Positions 1 to 5,411 of a DNA stretch of 5,469 bases are shown here, one piece after another. The position numbers were made by a program, and so were the translations under genes. The DNA comes from Acidobacteriota bacterium (GTDB lineage: Bacteria > Acidobacteriota > Terriglobia > Bryobacterales > Bryobacteraceae), in the NCBI GenBank assembly GCA_016871135.1, contig VFZQ01000415.1, forward strand, positions 1-5,469. Reading direction: 5' to 3'. The first letter of the stretch is position 1; the number at the start of each line of letters is the position of its first letter. The notes under the pieces were generated by a model. The model saw nothing but the letters and a program-made list of their open reading frames with translations, searched no databases and was not told the DNA's origin.

Positions 1-114
1 CATCCCCACCCAGATCGGCAGGATGGTGCCCCCGTTGACGTCCTTCAGGATCACGATGGGCGACTGCGTCACCGGATCCATCATCAGGCCGCGAATTTTC
101 ATTTCTACTTCCAT
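1..114 (-). CDS. Bifunctional nuclease family protein (DUF151), N-terminal part, cut by window edge
   Basis: The 38 codons from the ATG at 114 down to base 1 are open and read MEVEMKIRGLMMDPVTQSPI followed by VILKDVNGGTILPIWVGM. This is the typical start of the DUF151/BFN family: a beta strand, then 'DP.t..PiViLkd..g..iLPIWvG'. Proteins of this family are small, about 140-200 residues, so most of the gene lies outside the window. Some members are reported to have DNase/RNase activity; the substrate here is unknown. The start is well supported by AGGAG at 125-121, six bases ahead of the ATG. It follows miaB by 27 bases on the same strand, which suggests co-transcription. The family call rests on the N-terminal motif alone, but that motif is distinctive. 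Confidence 0.85.
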   Translation of the reverse strand, partial: MEVEMKIRGLMMDPVTQSPIVILKDVNGGTILPIWVGM

Positions 115-141
115 GGCCTGCTCCTCTTTTCCATTACAGCA

Positions 142-1470
142 TCAATTGACCGCAACCGCTTCTCCAACCAGCGACGCTACGCCGGAGCGCGTCACCAGCA
201 CATCCAAGTATGAACCCTCCAGCGCCGCCCCGGGGCCGCGTGTGTGGGTGAAATTCACGGTCTTATGCTGCGTTGTTTTGCCGACCCACTGGCCGGTCGC
301 CGAGTTGAAGTGTTCGACGTGCACGTTTTCCGTTTCGCCGACGTAGTTCGCGTTGTTGCGAATCATGATCGTGCGCTGGTGCTCGAGCAACTGCAACAGG
401 CGGCGGCCCTTTTCTTCCTCGGGTACATGATCGTCGAGCGCCAGCGCCGGGGTGTTCGGCCGCTGGGAGTACTTGAAGCTGAACAACCCGTCGTACTCGA
501 CGGCGTCGAGCAGCGACACCGTGTCCTGAAACTCGGCTTCGGATTCACCCGGAAAACCGACGATGATGTCGGTGGTGATGGTGATCTTTCGCCGAGCGTT
601 CTTCATCCACTCGATGCGCCGCATGTACTGGTCGCGCGTATACTGCCGCTGCATCGCCTCCAAGACGCGCGTCGAACCGCTCTGCACCGGGAGGTGCACG
701 TGGTTGCACAGCGACGGTGTTTCGTCGATCGCGTCGATGATGTCTTTCGTGAAATCGCGCGGATGCGATGTCGTGAACCGAACCCTTCGAATTCCGTCGA
801 CCTCGCCGACCGCGCGCAGCAACTGCGCGAAGCGCCAACCGCGCGCCGATGGGTCGAGGTAGCTGTTTACATTCTGGCCCAGCAGTACGATCTCGGTGTA
901 GCCGGCGGCGGCGAGTTGTTTCGTTTCGTCGAGAACGCTCTGCGAGGTGCGGCTGCGCTCGGGGCCACGGGTGTAGGGCACCACGCAGTAAGCACAGTTC
1001 TTGTCGCAGCCTTCGATGATCGTCAGGAAGGCGCGGTACGGATTATCGCGGCGCGTCAGCGGCGTATCGAACGTTTCGTCGGTGTCGAGACTCAGGCCCG
1101 TGACACGCCGGCCGCCCTGTTCGATCTGCACGAGCAACTCCGGCAGCTTCGTATACGACGCCGAACCGACAACGAGACTGACATGGGGCGCGCGGTCGAA
1201 AATCTTCTCGCCCTCTTGCTGGGCCACGCAGCCGAGCACACCGATCACCTGCTTGCCGTTGTTCTTCTTGTGATGCTGCAAGCGATTGAAGACCTTCTGC
1301 TCGGCCTTGTCGCGAATCGAACAGGTATTGTAGAGCACCAGAGACGCGTCGTCGGCGGTATCGACCTGCCGATAGCCGCGCTCCATGAGCGTGCCTATGA
1401 CTTTCTCCGAATCGTGGACGTTCATCTGACAGCCGAACGTCTCAAGGTAGAAGGACTTCATTCCTTCCAT
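142..1470 (-). CDS. miaB: tRNA-2-methylthio-N6-dimethylallyladenosine synthase MiaB
   Basis: This radical-SAM methylthiotransferase converts i6A37 to ms2i6A37 in tRNAs reading UNN codons. The 442-residue product has the family's usual length and all three domains. The N-terminal UPF0004 domain (about 4-120) carries the auxiliary 4Fe-4S cluster cysteines C14 (TFGCQMN), C50 (NTCSIRDKAEQK) and C81 (VLGCVAQ). The radical-SAM core has C155-x3-C159-x2-C162 in EGCDKNCAYCVVPYTRGPERSR-like context. A C-terminal TRAM domain (about 375-440) begins near YVGETENVHVEH. The frame stays open upstream to 1626, but that extension lies inside the kinase gene and has no family similarity. The start is therefore placed at the ATG at 1470 (MEGMKSFYLETFGC); the ATG at 1461 is an alternative. 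Neither has a well-spaced Shine-Dalgarno. It begins 17 bases after the kinase stop, so it is probably expressed from the kinase transcript. MtaB and RimO are excluded by the MiaB-specific NTCSIRDKAEQK and VVPYTRG motifs. Confidence 0.96.
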   Translation of the reverse strand: MEGMKSFYLETFGCQMNVHDSEKVIGTLMERGYRQVDTADDASLVLYNTCSIRDKAEQKVFNRLQHHKKNNGKQVIGVLGCVAQQEGEKIFDRAPHVSLVVGSASYTKLPELLVQIEQGGRRVTGLSLDTDETFDTPLTRRDNPYRAFLTIIEGCDKNCAYCVVPYTRGPERSRTSQSVLDETKQLAAAGYTEIVLLGQNVNSYLDPSARGWRFAQLLRAVGEVDGIRRVRFTTSHPRDFTKDIIDAIDETPSLCNHVHLPVQSGSTRVLEAMQRQYTRDQYMRRIEWMKNARRKITITTDIIVGFPGESEAEFQDTVSLLDAVEYDGLFSFKYSQRPNTPALALDDHVPEEEKGRRLLQLLEHQRTIMIRNNANYVGETENVHVEHFNSATGQWVGKTTQHKTVNFTHTRGPGAALEGSYLDVLVTRSGVASLVGEAVAVN

Positions 1471-1487
1471 TATAGAAAGCTTTGGCT

Positions 1488-2702
1488 CTACGCACTTCCG
1501 CGCATGGCTACGTATTTGCTGGCGATCTCTATCAACTCCGTGGTGTGCACGGGTTTCGACAGAAAATCGTTCATGCCCGCGTCGGCGCAGGAGTTGCGAA
1601 CCTCCGACGAAGTGTTCGCCGTGCACGCGACGATCGGGACGAACCGGCCGCCGGGCAGATTACGAATTCGCCGCGTGGTCTCGATCCCGTCCATTCCCGG
1701 CATTTGCACATCCATCAGGACCAGGTCGAACGTGTCAGTGGCAATGGATTCGATGGCGTCCGAACCGGCCGGCGCGACGCGTACGCGATAGCCCTTCCGT
1801 TCGAGTACCGTCGTCATGAATCGTTGCGCGACTTCGTTGTCCTCGACCAGCAAAACGTTCGGCCTCTGAGCGGGGCCGACGATTCCCTCACTCGGGCCAT
1901 GTTCGCCGGCGTCTTCCTGGGTGCGCAAGGGCAACGTCACCGTCAGCAGAGTCCCCGATCCAGAGATCGATTCCGCTTCCAGGCGTCCACCCATAGCCCG
2001 CACCAGTTGGAACGCAAGCGGCAGGCCGAGTTCAAGTCCCGCATGATTGTAGCCGCCCATTTCCGGCGGCTCGAAGAGTCTGTTCAGGTACTCCGGACGA
2101 ACGTCCGGCCCGTTATCGCCGACACTGACGGTCAGGATCAACTTCTGATCTTCGTCGCTGGCGAAAGTCGACACCGCCACCATGATCTCGTCCTGCAAAC
2201 ACGTTTTGATCGCGTGCGACAACAGAATGCAAATCACTTGGCGCAACCGGATGGCATCGCCGATGACGATCTCGTTACCGGCGCCCTCGCCCGACGGCTC
2301 AATCAACAACTGCAGAAACAGCCCGCGCGCTTCGGCCCGCGCTTGCATACTCGCCACCGACGTGCGCACAAGTTCTTGCAGCCGGAAGGCGGACTCGGAC
2401 AGTTGCAGGTTTCCGCCCGTCACGGCGGCGTATTCGAGAGCGTTGCTCAGGGATTCCAGTAACGACTCGGCGCAAAGGCGCGTCGACCGCACGTAATCCC
2501 GCTGCTCGGTGGTCAGGCTCGATTCCAGCAACAGGTCCTGCATGCCGAGAATTCCGGTGAGTGGCGTCCGGATTTCGTGATTCAGTCCGGACAGCATCAG
2601 CGCATGCGTGCGGCGCAGGTCGTCGAGCGTGGCGAATGGGCTCCGCGGTTCGGGCGCTTCTGGCGGCGAGATTGGGGATGGCGCTGTGGCGGTCTCGGGC
2701 AT
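1488..2702 (-). CDS. Soluble hybrid histidine kinase with C-terminal receiver domain; ATP-binding motifs degenerate
   Basis: The 404-residue protein has no signal peptide, membrane segment or PAS/GAF sensor. A short Pro/Ala-rich head (1-25) leads into a HisKA dimerisation domain with an intact H-box, LNHEIRTPLTGILGM (H42). A HATPase_c-like domain follows (about 145-260), ending in the usual GG.LEAES..GSGTLLTVTLPL. A complete receiver domain occupies about 281-400: acidic pair E287/D288, phospho-acceptor D331 in VLMDVQMPGMDG, T361 and K383 in FLSKPV. The catalytic domain is damaged. The N-box reads ILLSHAIK, with His163 where the Mg-binding Asn belongs. The G1 box is DNGPDV instead of DxGxG, and the G2 box is GLELGL instead of GxGLGL. 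It may therefore be a weak kinase, a phosphatase or a phosphotransfer scaffold (inference). AGGAAG at 2711-2706 supports the start. It leads the apparent kinase-miaB-DUF151 unit; the input signal is not evident. Confidence 0.9.
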   Translation of the reverse strand: MPETATAPSPISPPEAPEPRSPFATLDDLRRTHALMLSGLNHEIRTPLTGILGMQDLLLESSLTTEQRDYVRSTRLCAESLLESLSNALEYAAVTGGNLQLSESAFRLQELVRTSVASMQARAEARGLFLQLLIEPSGEGAGNEIVIGDAIRLRQVICILLSHAIKTCLQDEIMVAVSTFASDEDQKLILTVSVGDNGPDVRPEYLNRLFEPPEMGGYNHAGLELGLPLAFQLVRAMGGRLEAESISGSGTLLTVTLPLRTQEDAGEHGPSEGIVGPAQRPNVLLVEDNEVAQRFMTTVLERKGYRVRVAPAGSDAIESIATDTFDLVLMDVQMPGMDGIETTRRIRNLPGGRFVPIVACTANTSSEVRNSCADAGMNDFLSKPVHTTELIEIASKYVAMRGSA

Positions 2703-2844
2703 TTGCTTCCTAACTATCGGTTGCGGCTGCCGTGCGCTTTAGCCTGTGACAGATGCCGACGAGGCCGGCAATCGATTTCCAGACACACTACGGGTGTGTG
2801 GACCGCTTTCTTGTGCCGACCGGACGCTTGAAACCCGCGTTTTG
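2703..2844. other. Intergenic gap ahead of the hybrid kinase gene
   Basis: These 142 bases separate the stop of the 203-residue gene from the kinase start and should contain the kinase-miaB promoter if that unit is independent. I could not find a convincing -35/-10 pair on the minus strand. The stretch holds a small hairpin (2779-2801) and the kinase Shine-Dalgarno (2711-2706). It also carries CTGTGACA at 2744-2751, which recurs inverted as TGTCACAG at 2843-2850, overlapping the stop of the upstream gene. No coding potential is apparent. Confidence 0.5.
2779..2801 (-). repeat. Short inverted repeat (hairpin) after the 203-residue gene
   Basis: ACACAC (2783-2788) and GTGTGT (2794-2799) form a perfect 6-bp stem around a 5-base loop, and two more C-G pairs are possible across a 2-base bulge. 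It lies about 45 bases past the stop of the 203-residue gene. No T-run follows on the minus strand, so it is not a standard intrinsic terminator. It could stabilise a 3' end or bind a regulator; chance is also possible for so short a stem. Confidence 0.35.
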
Positions 2845-3456
2845 TCACAGCCGGAGGGTGGGATTGACGTCGATGGCGGGGGATTGCGGGACGGCCGGCA
2901 AATCCCAGCGGTTCGCCGGGTTGTTTTGGCTACCTATTTCCAGTATTTGATCCTTCATTTCGACGTATTCCTGGGACTCTTCCTGCGACACGGTAAAAGC
3001 TCGTAAGTCCTTGAGTTGCTTGAGGACTCGAGCGGCGTTGTAGGTGCAGCGGGCGGCCTGTTTCTCCAGAGTCTGGACGTGTTGGGTCTCGGTGGCGGTT
3101 CGGAGGAAGGCCTGTTGCCACGACATCGGCTCCTTGCTGTGCGAACGGAAGCCGGCGGAGCGGTTGATGGCTTCGTCGTTGGCGGCGGCGAGGAAGCGGT
3201 CGGCGCGCCAGGTCCAGTCGCCGTATTGGCAAACGAGATTAAATTCCAACATGTTGCGCGGATTGAACTGATCGACGGCGGCTTGCCAGACGGAAGCGTA
3301 GTGCTCTTGATCCTCGAAGGGGAGTGTGGAGACACGCGCGGCGTAGGCGCCGTGGGTGATGTTGGCTTTGGCGCACTTGGCCTTGCCTTCTTCGGTTTTC
3401 GGGCCTTTCGATTTGGCACCGTTGACGCGGGCTTGCTCGGAACGTGACAGTTTCAT
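2845..3456 (-). CDS. Hypothetical protein with N-terminal SKGPKT..GK..HG motif
   Basis: I cannot assign a function to this 203-residue protein. Its N-terminus is basic and carries the pattern NGAKSKGPKTEEGKAK (12-27) followed by N32 and H35-G36. This is the conserved head of a family of hypothetical proteins found in multiple copies in Acidobacteriota and some other soil bacteria (from memory of the family, not a search). The rest looks soluble and helical: a Trp-rich middle (WQAAVDQFNPRNMLEFNLV, then DWTWRADRF) and a charged, possibly coiled-coil segment at about 110-170. The C-terminus is Pro-rich. There is no signal peptide or membrane segment. The basic, Gly/Pro/Lys-rich head suggests nucleic-acid binding, loosely like NUMOD-type motifs, but that is speculation. 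AAGGAG at 3467-3462, five bases ahead of the ATG, gives a well-placed Shine-Dalgarno, the best evidence that it is translated. It stands alone between two operon-like units. Confidence 0.8.
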   Translation of the reverse strand: MKLSRSEQARVNGAKSKGPKTEEGKAKCAKANITHGAYAARVSTLPFEDQEHYASVWQAAVDQFNPRNMLEFNLVCQYGDWTWRADRFLAAANDEAINRSAGFRSHSKEPMSWQQAFLRTATETQHVQTLEKQAARCTYNAARVLKQLKDLRAFTVSQEESQEYVEMKDQILEIGSQNNPANRWDLPAVPQSPAIDVNPTLRL

Positions 3457-3475
3457 TGGAACTCCTTGTGAAGAT

Positions 3476-3516
3476 GGAAAAGGCCCTGCCGGCTCGATTG
3501 CCGAAGGGCCTTTTCC
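3476..3516. terminator. Perfect 12-bp hairpin, terminator- or attenuator-like
   Basis: GGAAAAGGCCCT (3476-3487) is exactly complementary to AGGGCCTTTTCC (3505-3516). Inside the 17-base gap, CGGC (3490-3493) can also pair with GCCG (3500-3503) around the loop TCGATT. The GC-rich core flanked by A4 and T4 gives a bidirectional intrinsic-terminator shape. Reading on the minus strand it could stop readthrough from the TPR-hydrolase unit. It ends 19 bases before the ATG of the 203-residue gene, leaving too little room for a normal promoter downstream. The mRNA of that gene therefore probably contains it, making attenuation or mRNA protection plausible. The T-run is only four bases, so efficiency is uncertain. 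Confidence 0.65.
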
Positions 3517-3527
3517 TATTTCAATAG

Positions 3528-3612
3528 TAGCATGGCGTTTCCAAGCTTTTTACGATGCTAGTTTTGCAAGTTGTTGTAATTAAATGAAATATAAATTTTG
3601 AATTCTTGTGAA
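3528..3612 (-). promoter_or_regulatory. AT-rich stretch, probable promoter region of the 203-residue gene
   Basis: This block is markedly AT-rich, unlike everything around it, and lies upstream of the hairpin and the 203-residue gene. On the minus strand it offers TGCTACTAT (about 3533-3525), an extended -10-like element, and further upstream a TATATT hexamer. No -35 at the proper distance from either is convincing. The composition suggests a promoter or UP-element region, but the exact site cannot be fixed by eye. Confidence 0.35.
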
Positions 3613-3708
3613 CGGGATTTCGCGGAGGGGCGGTTTTGGGGGTGACGACTGGAGGGTGTTGATTTGGCGTGGGTTACGGGCGGGGCGGGGCGTTTGACTG
3701 GGCGGGTG
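3612..3708 (-). terminator. C-rich, G-poor stretch after the hydrolase stop, candidate Rho-utilisation site
   Basis: As RNA, the roughly 95 bases after the TAA at 3711-3709 are dominated by C with few G, for example CACCCGCCCAGTCAAACGCC. Such bubbles are typical of rut sites for Rho-dependent termination. The complementary plus strand has G-runs at 3671-3673, 3678-3680, 3682-3685 and 3687-3690 that fit the G-quadruplex pattern, here on the template strand. Either property could stop transcription of the TPR-hydrolase unit, which has no nearby intrinsic terminator before the hairpin at 3476-3516. Assigned from composition only. Confidence 0.35.
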
Positions 3709-4560
3709 TTAGCGCGCGAGTTCGGCCATCATGCCGTCGAGCGACAGTCGCTGCTGTGCCGGGCCCCAGCCGAAGTTGTCTGTCATGAACTTCATGATCT
3801 CGTCCTTCGACTTGCCGGCCTTCACCTGCGCGGTTGCGGCGGCGTGCATCCTGGCGACGTTGTCGCGGTACTGCTTCAGGTCCGACTTCTTCTGCACCGC
3901 GCCATGGCCGGGGATCACGGTGTCGAAGTCGTACGCCAAAATCGCATCGAGCGTCTTGGTGAATTCGGCCACGCTGCCGCCGTTGGAGTAATCGATCAAC
4001 GGCGTCGCGTTGGCCATGAGGTCGCCTGTGTGGATCGTGCGCCGCGCGGGGAAGAAGATAACGGCGTCGCCGTTGGTGTGGCCGCGGCCGACGTGACGCG
4101 CGATCACTTCCTTGCCGCCCAGGGTTACCTGTGCTTCGTCGGCGAAGGCGATGCGGGTAATGCCAGGCATATTGCCGCGCACCATGTTCGCGCGCGCGTT
4201 CTTGTGGAGCAGAATCTCCACGCCCATGCCCAGCATCTTGGCGTTGCCGCCGGAGTGATCGCCGTGGTGATGCGTGTTGATCAGGTACTTCACCGGCTTG
4301 TCGGTGACCTTCTTGATGTTGGCCACGATCTCCTCGTGATTGCGTTCGAACTTGTCGTCGATAACGATCGCGCCTTCATCGGTGACATACACGGCGACGT
4401 TGCCGCCGCTGCCTTCGATGCTGAACAGGTCGTCGGCGACTTTGACTAATGCCAACGGCGGCGGCGGTTGCAGGCCATTGCCTGTTTGCGTGAACGCGGT
4501 CCAGACCGCGCCGAGCAGCAATGCGCCGAAGACAACTCGAAGGGCGAGCGTGATGTTCAT
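3709..4560 (-). CDS. Metallo-beta-lactamase-fold metallo-hydrolase, probably exported
   Basis: The 283-residue protein starts with a hydrophobic segment (about 4-23, LALRVVFGALLLGAVW) behind a short polar head. This looks like a signal peptide or membrane anchor, so the enzyme probably acts outside the cytoplasm. The mature part has the full two-metal site of the fold. It shows HxHxDH at H97, H99, D101 and H102 (THHHGDHSGG), H161 (GRGHTNGD), D180 (HTGD) and H219 (PGHG). An Asp rather than Cys at the bridging position argues for a glyoxalase II/SoxH-like hydrolase rather than a B1 or B2 beta-lactamase; the substrate cannot be predicted. The C-terminal 60 residues form a helical tail ending in LDGMMAELAR. 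The ATG overlaps the TPR gene's stop (ATGA, 4560-4557), and GGAG sits five bases ahead inside that gene, so the two are very likely translationally coupled. Confidence 0.92.
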   Translation of the reverse strand: MNITLALRVVFGALLLGAVWTAFTQTGNGLQPPPPLALVKVADDLFSIEGSGGNVAVYVTDEGAIVIDDKFERNHEEIVANIKKVTDKPVKYLINTHHHGDHSGGNAKMLGMGVEILLHKNARANMVRGNMPGITRIAFADEAQVTLGGKEVIARHVGRGHTNGDAVIFFPARRTIHTGDLMANATPLIDYSNGGSVAEFTKTLDAILAYDFDTVIPGHGAVQKKSDLKQYRDNVARMHAAATAQVKAGKSKDEIMKFMTDNFGWGPAQQRLSLDGMMAELAR

Positions 4561-5411
4561 AGTTTCTCCATGGTAAGTCTTGTTCGACTCGCGTGGAAGG
4601 GCATTCCGATCGATTCGTACATCGCCAGAGCCTCGGTAAGCAGGTCACGCGCTTTTGTGGCGTCGCCGGGCGCGTTCCTATCGAGCAGCATGCGCGCATA
4701 CCACTCCCGCGCCATCGGCTGCGCCGTTCGGTACGGCGCGGTGTCCATCTGGTGAATCGCCGTAAGGTGGTGTTCTTCGGCGGCGGGCCAATCGCCCGCG
4801 CAGGCGGCGGCGATGCCGGCGACGGTTCGGAACGCGTAAGGTGGATAGATCCAAGCACCAGTGCGGACAAGTTCTTCCGTAAGAGGCCGCAATTCGGCGG
4901 CTTCGTCACGCCGGCCAAGCGACGCCAGCCCAATAACCGACGCCGCCAGCGCAATCCAGGCGCCGTTGGGATTCAGTTCCCCGGCCCTCGGCAGTTTCCA
5001 ACGGCGTTGCGTCCATGCGCCCAACGCACGTTCATCTCCGGCTTCCGCCCAAAGCGCGAACAGATTGGCCTCTGCGATGCCTGACATATGAGAGAGCGGC
5101 TCCTCCCGATGGCAGTACCATCGCTCGGCCTCGCGGAAATCCCCACGCAGATAGGCATTGATAGACTTCAGTTGTTCCGCCAAGAAAGTCCAGCCCAATC
5201 CATGTTGCTCCCCGAAGTTCCTCGCCGCTTCGGCGTCTCGTTGCGCCTGCCGGAGGTCGCCTTGTGCGGTGGCCAGGACTATCAGGAAACACTTGCATAT
5301 CAGTAACACATCGTGATGCCCGATCTTCTCGGCTAGCCGCACGATTTCGGAGAGATCCTGGGCGGTCTGCGTAGGGCGTCCGCAGTAGGCGTGCATTATT
5401 GAGTCCCGCAT
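4557..5411 (-). CDS. TPR-repeat protein, C-terminal part of a larger ATPase/cyclase-type regulator
   Basis: This 284-residue reading is all alpha-helical, TPR-like repeats with no other domain. Characteristic phrases are YCGRPTQTAQDLSEIVRLAEKIG (8-30, in pieces), TAQGDLRQAQRDAEAA, AYLRGDFREAERW, LGRRDEAAEL, CAGDWPAAEEHH and a closing ARDLLTEALAMYESIGMP. This is the style of the C-terminal repeats in large AAA-ATPase, adenylate-cyclase or kinase regulators that end with 'A..mY..iGMP'. The start is doubtful: the ATGs at 5411 and 5396 lack a well-placed Shine-Dalgarno, and the first repeat begins almost at once without a head. An in-frame TGA lies at 5423-5421, while another frame upstream carries what looks like the preceding helix. 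The gene is probably the tail of a longer, frameshifted or wrongly sequenced gene. Its TGA overlaps the hydrolase ATG by four bases. Confidence 0.75.
   Translation of the reverse strand: MRDSIMHAYCGRPTQTAQDLSEIVRLAEKIGHHDVLLICKCFLIVLATAQGDLRQAQRDAEAARNFGEQHGLGWTFLAEQLKSINAYLRGDFREAERWYCHREEPLSHMSGIAEANLFALWAEAGDERALGAWTQRRWKLPRAGELNPNGAWIALAASVIGLASLGRRDEAAELRPLTEELVRTGAWIYPPYAFRTVAGIAAACAGDWPAAEEHHLTAIHQMDTAPYRTAQPMAREWYARMLLDRNAPGDATKARDLLTEALAMYESIGMPFHASRTRLTMEKL

Larger units (their letters stand above)
3457..3708. other. Intergenic region between the metallo-hydrolase and the 203-residue gene
   Basis: This 252-base gap has three blocks, described in transcription order (falling coordinates). 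First is a C-rich, G-poor block just after the hydrolase stop (about 3612-3708). Next is an AT-rich block (about 3535-3610), unusual against the GC-rich surroundings. Last is a strong hairpin (3476-3516) just before the Shine-Dalgarno of the 203-residue gene. I see no credible gene in it. Confidence 0.6.

Noticed and set aside
1470..1475. TATAAT on the minus strand overlapping the miaB start codon
   Set aside because: It matches a -10 box, but no -35 lies at the proper distance and transcription would start inside the coding region.
1471..1626. N-terminal extension of MiaB by 52 residues
   Set aside because: The extension lies within the receiver-domain codons of the kinase gene, and MiaB proteins begin close to the YLETFGCQMN motif.
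244..1791. Plus-strand open frame of 515 codons opposite miaB
   Set aside because: It is antisense to a clear MiaB with complete motifs, crosses into the kinase gene, and has no recognisable domain. Long antisense frames are common in GC-rich coding DNA.
1482..2462. Plus-strand open frame of 326 codons opposite the hybrid kinase
   Set aside because: Arg/Gln-rich shadow of the well-supported kinase/receiver gene, with no family motifs.
2744..2850. CTGTGACA and TGTCACAG inverted pair across the gap before the kinase gene
   Set aside because: Eight-base inverted pairs are frequent by chance, the flanks do not extend the match, and one copy overlaps a stop codon.
3016..3447. Plus-strand Gly/Val-rich frame of 143 codons opposite the 203-residue gene
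   Set aside because: It lacks a ribosome binding site, while the minus frame has AAGGAG at proper spacing and a known motif.
3516..3527. Near-palindrome CTATTTCAATAG beside the hairpin
   Set aside because: The 5-bp arms with a 2-base centre are too short to hairpin and there is no evidence for a regulator; chance is likely in AT-rich DNA.
3664..4449. Plus-strand open frame of 261 codons opposite the metallo-hydrolase
   Set aside because: The minus strand encodes a full metal-binding motif set; the plus frame is Val/His/Ala-rich shadow sequence.
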